The notes under the pieces: model-generated
Database searches by the model: none
Told to the model about the DNA's origin: nothing
What the model saw: the letters and a program-made list of their open reading frames with translations, nothing else
Translations under genes and position numbers: made by a program
From: DASQFQ01 sp963802905
GTDB taxonomy: Bacteria; Actinomycetota; Thermoleophilia; Solirubrobacterales; Solirubrobacteraceae
DNA: 64,000 nt
Reading direction: 5' to 3'
Assembly (NCBI GenBank): GCA_963802905.1
Contig: CAWDKH010000011.1
Span: 62,001 to 126,000 of the forward strand
Shown here: positions 11,186-19,912 of the stretch, piece by piece
Layout: every line of letters starts with the position of its first letter
Numbering within the stretch: the stretch's first letter is position 1

Positions 11186-12768
11186 TGGCTCGGCTTGGGC
11201 GGGGTCGTGAACCAGGTGCAGCCCGGCGGGTCCGGTTGCGTCTCCGGATCCCACGTCGCGCAGGGCGCCTCGGCGGCGAGTTTCACGAGGTTGCCCGTTT
11301 GGAAGGGCAAGCCCGGTCGGCAGTCCGGCAGACTCGCCGGGTCGCTGGTGATCGTGCCACCAGGAGCGCGATTGTCGACCCAGCAGTTGGCCTTGCCGTT
11401 CTCGTCCCAGAAGAAGTCGATGCCGTTGGGCTGCCGCTTGCCGGCGTCGTAGCCCATCTGGTTGTGGATGAACTTGTTGCCGTTCGAGGTGTCCATCTGC
11501 TTCGCCGGATCGTTCTCGCCGCGGATGGCCGCCGGCACCCAGAACAGGCGCACGCCGGAGCGCCAGTTGTCGTAGATGTTGTTGTTCGAGATCAGGTTGT
11601 CGTTGACCCCGTACAGGATGAAGCCCGAACCTACGGGCACCTGGAACTGCGGGCAGACGATCGTCTTGGTGCGCTTCTCGAACGGCGTGTTCTTGCAGTA
11701 GGCGTCGCGGTCGTTCGTGAAGTAGTTCTCGTTGTTCGAGTAGACCGCGTTGGTGTCCCACTTCGAGCAGTCCTGCGGCATCCCGGGGTGCCCGGACGCG
11801 AACGAGTCGTCGGAGATGCCGGCGTTGTTGTGGTGGAACTTCGAGTTGCGGGTGAACGTGCCATTGCCCGCCGTGCCCGAGTAGCCGAGCACGTTGTGGT
11901 GGGAATTGACGTAGCGGATCTCGATGCCGTAGCGCTGGCAGTGGCCTTCCGGGCCCGAGCCCGGATAGATGCCGGAGTCGCCGTTGCCGAACGCCTCGAT
12001 GTGCTCGTAGAGCCCGTGGTCGGAGGCGAATGTGAGCACGCCGTAGTTCTGGCCGTACGGGGTCACGAGCTGGCGCAGCTTGAAGCCGTTGGTCTCGACC
12101 ACGTCGACGTCGTTGAACGCGCCCTGCTCGATCCACATGTTGCGGAGGTAGAAGCCGTCCGCGCGGTCGGCGCGGATGACGTCCTTCTTCAGCCGGTCGC
12201 CCTCGATCAGCACGTCCTTGGGCTTGCGACCCAGGCCCTCCATCAGGAGGTTGCACTTCTGGTCGCACTCCCGATCGGGGTCCGAGAGCGAGTCGCCGAT
12301 GATCGCGATCAGGTTGCGCGAGTTCGGGCACTTGACCTGGTGCTCGTAGTTGGCCACCTTCGCGTCGCCGTCGTCAGGCGTCTCGAACATCGCCGCGCAC
12401 TTGGCCTGGTCGACCGGGACGCGCCGGCTCGGCTCCTCCTTGTAGACGCCCGGGAGCACCTGGATGCGGTCGTTGCTCTTGGCCCGGTTGACCGCCGACT
12501 GGATGTGGCGGAAGCGGCACTTCTCGACCTGGCGCAGGCGCGTCCGCCTCTTCCGCGCCAGCTCCTTGCCCTTGAAGATCTTCTTGACGAGCTTCCGCGA
12601 GTTCGACTTGCAGACGATCAGCGGCTTGGCGTTGTGCCCGCTGTACTTCGGCACCGCGCCCTTGGAGGCGTCGGGGAACTGCGTGGCGCGCTCCGGGTGG
12701 GCGAACGCGCTGCTCGCGAGCGCCGCGAAAGCGCCGACCAGAACCAGCAGCGTCCATACCCTCCTCAT
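11182..12768 (-). CDS. Secreted right-handed parallel beta-helix protein
   Basis: About 528 residues with a Sec signal peptide (MRRVWTLLVLVGAFAALASS, cleavage near AFA). Start ATG 12768 was preferred because it puts the signal directly at the N-terminus; ATG 12789 is in frame. Repeated short beta/turn units such as GVLTFASDHGLYEHIEAFGN and NNNIYDNW form a pectate-lyase/NosD-like beta-helix. Multiple Cys pairs suggest disulphides after export. The substrate is unclear: there is no obvious lyase active-site triad, and the fold is also used for adhesion. It is followed by a coupled membrane-anchored protein and is divergent (48 bp) from a secreted copper-type protein. Confidence 0.75.
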   Translation of the reverse strand: MRRVWTLLVLVGAFAALASSAFAHPERATQFPDASKGAVPKYSGHNAKPLIVCKSNSRKLVKKIFKGKELARKRRTRLRQVEKCRFRHIQSAVNRAKSNDRIQVLPGVYKEEPSRRVPVDQAKCAAMFETPDDGDAKVANYEHQVKCPNSRNLIAIIGDSLSDPDRECDQKCNLLMEGLGRKPKDVLIEGDRLKKDVIRADRADGFYLRNMWIEQGAFNDVDVVETNGFKLRQLVTPYGQNYGVLTFASDHGLYEHIEAFGNGDSGIYPGSGPEGHCQRYGIEIRYVNSHHNVLGYSGTAGNGTFTRNSKFHHNNAGISDDSFASGHPGMPQDCSKWDTNAVYSNNENYFTNDRDAYCKNTPFEKRTKTIVCPQFQVPVGSGFILYGVNDNLISNNNIYDNWRSGVRLFWVPAAIRGENDPAKQMDTSNGNKFIHNQMGYDAGKRQPNGIDFFWDENGKANCWVDNRAPGGTITSDPASLPDCRPGLPFQTGNLVKLAAEAPCATWDPETQPDPPGCTWFTTPPKPSQ

Positions 12769-12816
12769 CCGAACGGCAACGTACACCATGCGGCAACGCA
12801 CTAGAGTCACTTGCGA

Positions 12817-14244
12817 ATGCTCCCCAGGCTGGTCGGTCTCCTCGTCGTACTCCTGCTCCTGCCTGCGAGTGCATCCGCGGCGCCGCGGGTCGAGCATCTG
12901 AAGTTCAAGTACGGCCCGGTCGTGATCAAGCCGGGCCAGAACACGATCTCGATCGACGGCGACGGCGTGCCGAAGCCCAAGCGCCCCGGCTGGATCGTCG
13001 GCTTCCGCCCCAACCTCGAGCGGGTCAACGGCACGATCCCGCGCGTCGACGTCCTGCACCTGCACCACGCGGTGTGGCTCATCAACGGCGAGCTGACGTT
13101 CGCCGCCGGCGAGGAGAAGACCAATCTGCGGCTGCCGAAGGGCTTCGGCTACCGCAACGAGCCGGGCGACCAGTGGGTCCTGAACCACATGATCCACAAC
13201 CTGCTCCCGAACCGGGATCGGGTCTACATCACCTACACGCTCGACTTCATCCCCGACACGTCGAAGGCCGCGAAGGGAATCCGCGAGGTCCGCACCCAGT
13301 GGCTCGACGTCGAGGGTGGCACGGCCTACCCGGTGTTCGACGCACTTCGCGGGAGCGGGAAGAACGGGCGCTTCACCTACCCCGACGACGCGCCCAACGC
13401 CTACGGCGGCGGCGCACCCCGCAATCAGCAAATGATCCAGCGCGACGGCGTGCTCGTCGGGACCGCCGGCCATCTCCACCCGGGTGGCCTCTACACCGAC
13501 CTCAAGCTCACGCGCGACGGGCGCACGGTGAATCTGTTCCGTTCGCGCGCGCACTACTGGGAGCCGGCGGGCGCGGTGTCGTGGGACGTCGCGATGACGG
13601 CGACGCGGCCGCGATGGCGCGTGGCGGTCAAGAAGGGCGACGTGCTCAGCGTGTCGGCGACCTACGACTCCAAGCGCGCGTCCTGGTACGAATCGATGGG
13701 GATCATGCCGGTGGCGTACGCCCCCGGCGTGGGCGGCGGCATCGACCCGTTCTCGAGCAAGCTCGAGCGCCGCGGCGTCCTCACGCACGGGCGCCTGCGC
13801 GAGAACCGCAACCACGGCGGCAAGCGCGGCGGCCTGAAGGACCCGCGCACGATGACCGCGGTGCCGGCGAGCTCCGACCCGCTGGCGATCACCGACTTCC
13901 TCTACGGCCAGGGCGACCTGCTGCGCGGCGGCGCCGCGTCGCGGCCGCCGCAGATCGCGCCGGGGCAGAGCCTCACGTTCCTCAACCGCGACGCCGCGAA
14001 GACGATCTACCACACGATCACGGCCTGCCGGGCGCCCTGCAACCGCACGACGGGCATCGCGTATCCGCTCGCCGACGGCCCCGTCGACTTCGACTCCGGC
14101 GAGCTCGGCTTCGGCCCGCAGGGCTTCACCGCCGCGGCCAACCGCGACACCTGGTCGACGCCGACGACGCTGGGCGACGGCACCTACACGTACTTCTGCC
14201 GCGTGCACCCGTTTATGCGGGGCAGTTTCCGCGTCAAGGGGTAG
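12817..14244 (+). CDS. Secreted copper-type protein: PHM/SURNod19-like domain plus C-terminal cupredoxin
   Basis: 475 residues from ATG 12817 (TTG 12811 possible), with a signal peptide ending ASASA. The N-terminal ~300 residues carry LHLHHAVWLING and later GTAGHLHPGGLYTD. These His-rich motifs recall the two mononuclear copper sites of peptidylglycine/dopamine monooxygenase folds and of the plant SURNod19 family. The C-terminal ~110 residues look like a cupredoxin (GQSLTFLNRDAAKTIYHTIT; final TYTYFCRVHPFMRG gives Cys, His and Met copper ligands). It probably binds copper outside the cell and may be an oxidase or electron-transfer protein. Family names are by eye and need a profile search. 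Confidence 0.6.
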   Translation: MLPRLVGLLVVLLLLPASASAAPRVEHLKFKYGPVVIKPGQNTISIDGDGVPKPKRPGWIVGFRPNLERVNGTIPRVDVLHLHHAVWLINGELTFAAGEEKTNLRLPKGFGYRNEPGDQWVLNHMIHNLLPNRDRVYITYTLDFIPDTSKAAKGIREVRTQWLDVEGGTAYPVFDALRGSGKNGRFTYPDDAPNAYGGGAPRNQQMIQRDGVLVGTAGHLHPGGLYTDLKLTRDGRTVNLFRSRAHYWEPAGAVSWDVAMTATRPRWRVAVKKGDVLSVSATYDSKRASWYESMGIMPVAYAPGVGGGIDPFSSKLERRGVLTHGRLRENRNHGGKRGGLKDPRTMTAVPASSDPLAITDFLYGQGDLLRGGAASRPPQIAPGQSLTFLNRDAAKTIYHTITACRAPCNRTTGIAYPLADGPVDFDSGELGFGPQGFTAAANRDTWSTPTTLGDGTYTYFCRVHPFMRGSFRVKG

Positions 14245-14253
14245 GAGAGACGC

Positions 14254-15105
14254 ATGCGTGTCGCCGTCCTGGGCACCGGCATCATGGGCGCGCCGATGGC
14301 GCGCAACCTGCGCGCGGCGGGCCACGAAGTCCGCGCGTGGAACCGCTCGGCGGAGAAGGCCGAGGCACTCGCGGGTGACGGTGTCGAGCCTGCCGACGAC
14401 ATCGCCGAGGCGGTGCGCGGCGCCGACGTCGTGATCACGATGCTGGCCGACGGCGACGCGGTCGAGGCCGTCGCCGGCGAGGCGCTGGGCGCGATCGACG
14501 GCGCGGTGCTCGCGCAGACGAGCACGATCGGCCCCGAGGCGACGGCGCGCGTCGCCGCCGCCGCGGACGCCGCCGGCGTGCCGTTCGTCGACGCGCCGGT
14601 GCTGGGCACCAAGCAGCCGGCCGAGCAGGGGAAGCTGATCGTGCTCGCCTCCGGCCCCGACGACCAGCGCGAGCGCCTGGATCCGGTGTTCGAGGCGATC
14701 GGCGCGAAGACGCTGTGGCTGGGCGAGGCGGGTGCCGGGAGCCGGCTCAAGCTCGTCCTCAACACCTGGCTGCTGGCGCTGACCGAGGGCCTCGCCGAGG
14801 CGATCGCGCTGGCCGAGGCGCTCGACGTCGACCCGCAGACGTTCCTCGACACGATCGACGGCGGGCCGCTCGGCGTGCCCTACGCGAACCTCAAGGGCAA
14901 GCTGATGATCGAGGGTGACTTCCCGCCCTCGTTCCCGCTCGAGCTGGCGCTCAAGGACGCGCGGCTCGCGCTCGCCGCGGCCGATGCGCAAGGGCTGCGG
15001 CTCGGCGCGCTGGCGGCGGTCGCGGACCAGATGCAGCGCGCGGTCGAGGCGGGCCACGGCAAGGCGGACATGGCTGCGACGATCCACGCCACCCGTCCGG
15101 CGTGA
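14254..15105 (+). CDS. Beta-hydroxyacid dehydrogenase (3-hydroxyisobutyrate dehydrogenase family)
   Basis: 283 residues, starting 9 bp after the preceding stop. The N-terminal Rossmann fold has VAVLGTGIMGAPMARNL, with NR at the end of strand 2 (AWNRS) favouring NADP. A substrate-binding element APVLGTKQPAEQGKL and the helical domain with catalytic Lys in GSRLKLVLNTW follow. This is the 6-phosphogluconate/3-hydroxyisobutyrate dehydrogenase-like family, which includes glyoxylate/succinic semialdehyde reductases. Exact substrate unclear. The downstream pncA start is 4 bp away. Confidence 0.88.
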   Translation: MRVAVLGTGIMGAPMARNLRAAGHEVRAWNRSAEKAEALAGDGVEPADDIAEAVRGADVVITMLADGDAVEAVAGEALGAIDGAVLAQTSTIGPEATARVAAAADAAGVPFVDAPVLGTKQPAEQGKLIVLASGPDDQRERLDPVFEAIGAKTLWLGEAGAGSRLKLVLNTWLLALTEGLAEAIALAEALDVDPQTFLDTIDGGPLGVPYANLKGKLMIEGDFPPSFPLELALKDARLALAAADAQGLRLGALAAVADQMQRAVEAGHGKADMAATIHATRPA

Positions 15106-15109
15106 GCCC

Positions 15110-15652
15110 ATGGCCGATGCGCTGATCATCGTCGACTACCAAAACGACTTCGCCCGCCCCGACGGCGCGCTCTCCGTCCCCGCGGGCGAGGAGGTGGCGC
15201 CGCACATCAACGAGCTGGCCGCCTCCGGCGACTACGAGCTCGTCGTCGCGACGCGCGACTGGCACCCGCCCGACCACGGCTCCTTCACCGAGCAGGGCGG
15301 CATCTGGCCCGTGCACTGCGTGCAGGGCAGCGACGGCGCGGAGCTGCACGCCGCGCTCGACACCGGCCCGGTCGACGCGATCGTCGACAAGGGCCAGGAC
15401 CCGGGCACCGAGGGCTACTCGGCGTTCGACGCGACCGGCCTGGCGGAGACCCTGCGCGCCCGCGGCGTCGACCGCGTCACGGTCGTCGGCCTGGCGACGG
15501 ACTACTGCGTGAAGAACACCGCGCTCGACGCCCTCCGCGAGGGCTTCGCGGTGACGGTGGATCGCGCGGGTGTCCGCGGCGTCGACGTCCAGCCGGGCGA
15601 CTCCGAGCGCGCCCTCGAGGAGCTGGCGGCGGCGGGTGCGACCGTGGCGTAG
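15110..15652 (+). CDS. pncA: Nicotinamidase
   Basis: 180 residues of the isochorismatase-like fold. The catalytic Asp lies in ALIIVDYQNDF (residues 4-14), the metal-binding segment is TRDWHPPDHGSF, and the nucleophile Cys sits in VVGLATDYCVKNTALDA. It hydrolyses nicotinamide to nicotinate plus ammonia in NAD salvage. The matching next step, nicotinate phosphoribosyltransferase, is about 0.85 kb downstream on the opposite strand. The gene is tightly linked to the flanking plus-strand genes. Confidence 0.93.
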   Translation: MADALIIVDYQNDFARPDGALSVPAGEEVAPHINELAASGDYELVVATRDWHPPDHGSFTEQGGIWPVHCVQGSDGAELHAALDTGPVDAIVDKGQDPGTEGYSAFDATGLAETLRARGVDRVTVVGLATDYCVKNTALDALREGFAVTVDRAGVRGVDVQPGDSERALEELAAAGATVA

Positions 15653-16274
15653 GCCAGCCGCGAAGGACGACCCGCGCGAGCGTCTGCTCGCGCGGCTGCG
15701 GCCGCATGTCTCGGACGAGCGCGTGCTCGCCGCCCTGCGGGCCGTGCCGCGCGACCGCTTCGTCCCTGACGACCTGGCCGAGGAGGCGTGGGACAACGTC
15801 GCGCTGCCGATCGGCTCCGGGCAGACGATCTCCCAGCCGCTGGTGGTCGCGCGGATGTGCGAGCTGCTGGCGCTCAACGGCGGCGAGCGCGTGCTCGACG
15901 TCGGCACCGGCTCGGGTTACCACGCCGCCGTGCTCGCCCAGCTGACGGAGCACGTCTGGAGCATCGAGCGCCACCCCGAGCTGTCGCGGCTGGCCGGCGA
16001 GACGCTCGCCGCGGCGGGCGTCGACAACGTGACGCTCGTGATCGGCAACGGCGCGGCCGGCCATGCCGAGGCGGCGCCCTACGACGCGATCAACGTCGCC
16101 GCCGCGATGCCCGTCGTCCCCCGCGCGCTCTCCGACCAGCTCGCCGACGGCGGGCGGCTCGTCGGCCCGGTCAACACGACCGACCAGCGGCTCGTGCTGC
16201 TGCGGCAGGGGCGCGAGGGCCTCGAGCGCTCCGACCACGAGCGCGTGCGCTTCGTGCCGCTCGTGTCCGACTAG
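15636..16274 (+). CDS. pcm: Protein-L-isoaspartate O-methyltransferase
   Basis: 212 residues from GTG 15636, overlapping pncA by 17 bp; GAGGAG-like bases 13-19 nt upstream support this start. It methylates isoaspartyl residues of damaged proteins using SAM. Characteristic pieces are RDRFVPDDLAEEAW, then GSGQTISQPLVVA (substrate loop), then SAM motif I LDVGTGSGYHAAVLAQL, then LPVGP-like LVGPVNTTDQ. It ends just before palindromic repeat B. Confidence 0.93.
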   Translation: MRPWRRPAAKDDPRERLLARLRPHVSDERVLAALRAVPRDRFVPDDLAEEAWDNVALPIGSGQTISQPLVVARMCELLALNGGERVLDVGTGSGYHAAVLAQLTEHVWSIERHPELSRLAGETLAAAGVDNVTLVIGNGAAGHAEAAPYDAINVAAAMPVVPRALSDQLADGGRLVGPVNTTDQRLVLLRQGREGLERSDHERVRFVPLVSD

Positions 16275-16290
16275 CGTCCGCGGGAGTGCC

Positions 16291-16494
16291 GGCGAACGTC
16301 AAAGGCGGCTGGGTAGGAAGCGAGGGTTGGACCGCCGCGGTGGAAACCGGCGGGGTTGTCCTGCCTAGGGGTCGCCTGGCGGCCCCAGAACAGGACGGTC
16401 GTCCTGGATTGCGCGGGTATGCGATGGCAGGGCAGGACAACCCTCCCGATCCCGGCCGAACCCCACCCCTACCCAGCCGCCTTTGACGTTCGCC
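16291..16494. repeat. Palindromic intergenic repeat, copy B
   Basis: Lies between convergent pcm (stop 16274) and pncB (stop at 16499). The terminal arms are a perfect 27-bp inverted repeat, 16291-16317 and 16468-16494 (beginning GGCGAACGTCAAAGGCGG). Inside is a second pair, GGGTTGTCCTGCC near 16354 and its complement near 16428. Read on the minus strand, the core GTTGTCCTGCCCTGCCATCG and following bases match copy C almost base for base, so B and C are the same element in opposite orientation. Very stable hairpin in RNA; probably a bidirectional terminator or MITE/REP-like element. Confidence 0.85.
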
Positions 16495-16498
16495 CGAG

Positions 16499-17593
16499 CT
16501 ACCGCACGACGCTGAGCCGCGAGTTCGGGCGGTGCTCGCGCCCGACCTTCGCGCACGGCCGGCCGTCGACCACGACGACGTCGGCGGTGAAGTCGTTCGA
16601 GCCGCGGATCAGGGCCGAGCCCACGCCGTAGGCGTCGACGGGCACGCGCGACGCCTCGAAGGCGCGGATGCGGTCGGCGTTGAAGCCGCCCGAGACGACG
16701 ATCCGGACGCCCTGGTGGCCGCCTTCGTCGAGCGCGTCGCGCACGAGGTGCACGAGCTCGGCGTCGACGCCCTTGGCCGCCTGCGGGCCGTGGCGGCGCT
16801 GCAGCTCGAGGTCGGCGAGCGAGTCCGAGGTGTCGAGCCGGACGCCCCACAGGTCGGGGCCGAGCGCCTCGGCGACCTCGAGCGCGGTCGCCACGGAGTC
16901 GTTCACGAAGTCGACCAGCACGGTGACCTGCATCTGGTGGCCGAAGTGGCGCGTGAAGGCGCGCGCGGCCGCCACGGTGTCGCCGCCGAACGCCGCAATC
17001 AGCCCGTGCGGCACCGTGCCGACGCCGCGGCCGCCCCACCACGACGCCTGCGCGTCGGTCGAGACGCCGATCGCGCCGGCCACGTGCGCCGCCCAGCCGT
17101 CGCCGGTCTGGACGAGCCAGTGGTCGTGACGGGCGGGGAAGTACAGGATCGGCTTGCCCGCGGCCGCGTCGACGACCTCGCGCACGTTGCGCATCACCAG
17201 CGAGCGGCGCGCCATCGAGCCGAGGTAGACCGTCTCGAGGTGGGCGAACAGCGAGTAGTCGCCCTCGATCGTCATCACCGTCTCCCACGGCGCGATCGTG
17301 TCGCCCTCGTGCAGCGCGTGCACCTCGAGTTGGTCCCAGCCGTCCTCCCACGAGCCGTCGGGACGGCGGCGGCCGGCGCACTGGCGCAGCACGGCGACCG
17401 CCTCGTCGACCCCGCCGAGGATCGACTCCTTGCGCTGGAAGACCTGCATCAGCACGCGCGGTTGGTGGCCCTCGAGCTCGAGCGTCGCCTTCGCGTAGTT
17501 GAAGTAGACGTCGGAGTAGTAGCCCTCGCGGATCTTCTCCACTGGGAGGCGGAAGGCCTCGGGCGCGAGGCGCTCGCGTTCGGTGACGCCCAT
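16499..17593 (-). CDS. pncB: Nicotinate phosphoribosyltransferase
   Basis: 364 residues from ATG 17593. It converts nicotinate plus PRPP to nicotinate mononucleotide, the step after PncA in NAD salvage. Family segments: REGYYSDVYFNYAK at the N-terminus, GKPILYFPARHDH, GTVPHGLIAAFGGD with the catalytic His, LVDFVNDSV, LWGVRLDTSD and IVVSGGFNADRIRAF (phosphate binding). Length fits the short bacterial NAPRTase group. Convergent with pcm across repeat B and divergent from the SDR gene at 17631 (37 bp). Confidence 0.9.
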   Translation of the reverse strand: MGVTERERLAPEAFRLPVEKIREGYYSDVYFNYAKATLELEGHQPRVLMQVFQRKESILGGVDEAVAVLRQCAGRRRPDGSWEDGWDQLEVHALHEGDTIAPWETVMTIEGDYSLFAHLETVYLGSMARRSLVMRNVREVVDAAAGKPILYFPARHDHWLVQTGDGWAAHVAGAIGVSTDAQASWWGGRGVGTVPHGLIAAFGGDTVAAARAFTRHFGHQMQVTVLVDFVNDSVATALEVAEALGPDLWGVRLDTSDSLADLELQRRHGPQAAKGVDAELVHLVRDALDEGGHQGVRIVVSGGFNADRIRAFEASRVPVDAYGVGSALIRGSNDFTADVVVVDGRPCAKVGREHRPNSRLSVVR

Positions 17594-17630
17594 CGCCGGA
17601 GTTAACCAGGGCCTGCTAGACACACCGGTC

Positions 17631-18371
17631 ATGCCTGAGCGCTCCGCGATAGTCACCGGAGCGGCCGGAGGGATCGGCCGCGCCATCACCGAACGGCTTC
17701 TTGCCGACGGATACGGCGTCCTCGCCGTCGACCTCAAGCCCGACCCCGACGGGCCGGGCGAGCCCTACGCCGCCGACCTCACCACCCGCGAGGGCAACCG
17801 CGGCGCGGTCGACGCCGCACTTGAGGCGTTTGGCCGCCTCGACGCGGTGATCCCCAACGCCGGCTTCCAGCACGTGGCGCCGATCGACGAGTTCCCCGAG
17901 GACCGCTGGGACGGCCTGATCGCGCTCCTGCTCACGAGCCCGTTCCTGCTCGCCCGCTACGCCTGGGAGCACCTCGCCAAGAGCGGCGACGGGCGCTACG
18001 TGGCGATCGCTTCGGCCCACGCGCTCGCGGCCTCGCCGTACAAGGCGGGCTACGTGTCCGCCAAGCACGGCGTGCTCGGGCTCGTGCGGACGCTCGCGCT
18101 CGAGGGCGCCGAGCAGGGCATCCTCGCCACCGCGGTCTGCCCCGGCTTCGTGCGCACGCCGCTGGTGGAGGGTCAGCTCGCCGACCAGGCCAAGCGCCAC
18201 GGCGTGTCCGAGGAAACGGTCCTCGAGGACGTCATCCTCGCCCCGCACGCGGTCAAGCGGCTGATCGAGCCCGAGGAGGTCGCTGAGGTCGTCGCGTTCC
18301 TGCTCGGCCCCGGCGGGCGCTCGTTCACCGGCGTCCCGGTGACGATGGACATGGGCTGGACCGCTCGGTGA
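17631..18371 (+). CDS. 3-hydroxybutyrate-dehydrogenase-like SDR
   Basis: 246 residues from ATG 17631. Classical short-chain dehydrogenase: cofactor motif TGAAGGIGRAI (residues 8-18), NAG in PNAGFQHVAPI, and the catalytic Ser/Tyr/Lys in IASAHALAAS-YKAG-YVSAKHG. NAGFQHVAPI with YVSAKHG is typical of D-3-hydroxybutyrate dehydrogenases, which turn 3-hydroxybutyrate into acetoacetate with NAD. The C-terminal half includes the EETVLEDVIL insertion found in that subgroup. The stop overlaps the uppP start (GTGA). Confidence 0.85.
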   Translation: MPERSAIVTGAAGGIGRAITERLLADGYGVLAVDLKPDPDGPGEPYAADLTTREGNRGAVDAALEAFGRLDAVIPNAGFQHVAPIDEFPEDRWDGLIALLLTSPFLLARYAWEHLAKSGDGRYVAIASAHALAASPYKAGYVSAKHGVLGLVRTLALEGAEQGILATAVCPGFVRTPLVEGQLADQAKRHGVSEETVLEDVILAPHAVKRLIEPEEVAEVVAFLLGPGGRSFTGVPVTMDMGWTAR

Positions 18372-19183
18372 GCGCGTTCGAGGCGATCGTGCTCGGGATC
18401 GTCCAGGGTCTCACCGAGTTCCTCCCGATCTCGAGCACCGCGCACCTGCGGATCGTCCCCGCGTTCGCGGGCTGGGAGGACCCGGGCGCCGCGTTCACGG
18501 CGGTCACCCAGCTCGGCACGATGGCCGCCGTCCTCCTCTACTTCCGGCACGACCTGTGGCGGATCGTCGTCGCCAGCCTGCGGGCGCTGACGAACCGGGA
18601 GGCGCGCCAGGACCACGACGCGCGGCTCGGCTTCTACATCATCATCGGCACGATCCCGATCGGGATCTTTGGGCTCGCCTTCAGCGATCAGATCGAGAAC
18701 GGCGCGCGCAACCTGACGCTGATCGGCTGCACGCTGATCGCGCTCGGCCTGCTGCTGCTGATCGCCGAGAAGGTCGCCAGCCACGTGCGCACGATCGACT
18801 CGCTCAACGCCCGCGACGGCGTGATCATCGGCATCGCGCAGGCGTGCGCGCTGGTGCCGGGCGTGTCGCGCTCGGGGGCGACATTGACCGCCGGCATGTT
18901 CCTGGGCTTCAAGCGCACCGACGCCGCCCGCTACTCGTTCCTGCTCTCGGTCCCGGCGGTCGTCCTCTCGGGCGCGTTCGAGCTGCGCCACATCGGCGAG
19001 GGCAACGGCGCCGAGGCGGTGCCGACCGCGATCGCGACGCTCTGCGCCTTCGTCGTCGGCTACGCGTCGATCGCCTTCTTGCTGCGCTACCTCGGCAACC
19101 ACTCAACGGTGCTCTTCGTCGTCTACCGCGTGGCGCTCGGCACGCTCGTCCTGGCGCTCGTGGCGGCCGGGACGATCAGCTGA
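18368..19183 (+). CDS. uppP: Undecaprenyl-diphosphatase
   Basis: 271 residues, GTG start overlapping the SDR stop. Integral membrane BacA/UppP enzyme that dephosphorylates undecaprenyl diphosphate so the lipid carrier can be reused for peptidoglycan and other wall polymers. The two family motifs are present: GIVQGLTEFLPISSTAHL near residue 10 (Glu and Ser catalytic) and ACALVPGVSRSGATLTAGM near residue 160 (the PGxSRSG motif with Arg). About eight membrane helices; length normal. Its 3' end overlaps the convergent GST-like gene by 8 bp. Confidence 0.95.
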   Translation: MSAFEAIVLGIVQGLTEFLPISSTAHLRIVPAFAGWEDPGAAFTAVTQLGTMAAVLLYFRHDLWRIVVASLRALTNREARQDHDARLGFYIIIGTIPIGIFGLAFSDQIENGARNLTLIGCTLIALGLLLLIAEKVASHVRTIDSLNARDGVIIGIAQACALVPGVSRSGATLTAGMFLGFKRTDAARYSFLLSVPAVVLSGAFELRHIGEGNGAEAVPTAIATLCAFVVGYASIAFLLRYLGNHSTVLFVVYRVALGTLVLALVAAGTIS

Positions 19184-19841
19184 GCCACTCCCGCGGCAGG
19201 AACGCGGGCACCGCCGGGTAGTCGGGGAAGAGCTCGCGCGCGGCCGCGGCGCAGGCCCGCGGCGCGACCTGCTCGCGGAGGTCGGCGAAGCCTTCGAGCG
19301 CGCGCACGCTGCACAGGACCTGGAGCGTGGCCGCCGTCGACGCCGCAGGGACGAGGACGCCGTCGGAGAGCAGCGCGTCGACGCGGTCGAGCATCTCCGG
19401 GAGCTCCTCGAGCGCGCGGCGCACCGCGGGCTCGTCGGCGCCGACCACTCGCGCGTAATAGGCCGCCGCCGGCACGCTCAGGCGCGCCGAGACGCCGGCT
19501 CCCGGCATGCCCGACTCCTCGCTGATCCAGCGCCGCAGCTCGACGTGCTGCACGAGCCCCCAGCGGACGATCCGGCGCGGCACCATCTGCAGCACCTCCT
19601 CGCCCCAGCGCTCGGCCGCCTCCGCGAGGACGCGCGCGTTCTCGTCGGCCGGGAACAGCGATGGCGACGGCCGGCGGCGCTCGAGCGCGCGGGCGATGTT
19701 CCACGAGCCCTGGACGCGGCGCCCATCGAGCTTGAGCGCCGGCACCGTGCCGCCGCGGAAGCCGACGAGCCGCAGGTGGACGCGCTGCGCTCCGGGCAGG
19801 ACGGAGGTGAGCTCGTAGTCGACGCCCTTGCGCTCGAGCAT
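19176..19841 (-). CDS. Glutathione-S-transferase-like protein
   Basis: From ATG 19841 it is 221 residues. It reads MLERKGVDYELTSVLPGAQ, then the cis-Pro region GGTVPALKLDG, VQGSWNIARALE and an all-helical C-terminal domain, the order of a GST. The usual first strand is missing from this ORF but is coded in frame just upstream (19842-19898: ARLYWFPLSHPAHAARR). That extension has no ATG/GTG/TTG before an in-frame TAG (19908-19910). It does have ATC at 19898 preceded by AGGG at a 7-nt distance, so a rare ATC start is possible. Substrate unknown. Confidence 0.65.
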   Translation of the reverse strand: MLERKGVDYELTSVLPGAQRVHLRLVGFRGGTVPALKLDGRRVQGSWNIARALERRRPSPSLFPADENARVLAEAAERWGEEVLQMVPRRIVRWGLVQHVELRRWISEESGMPGAGVSARLSVPAAAYYARVVGADEPAVRRALEELPEMLDRVDALLSDGVLVPAASTAATLQVLCSVRALEGFADLREQVAPRACAAAARELFPDYPAVPAFLPREWLS

Positions 19842-19912
19842 CCTCCGCGCCGCGTGCGCAGGGTGGGACAGCGGGAACCAGTAGAGCCGCGCCGCGATGC
19901 GACGACCCTAGA

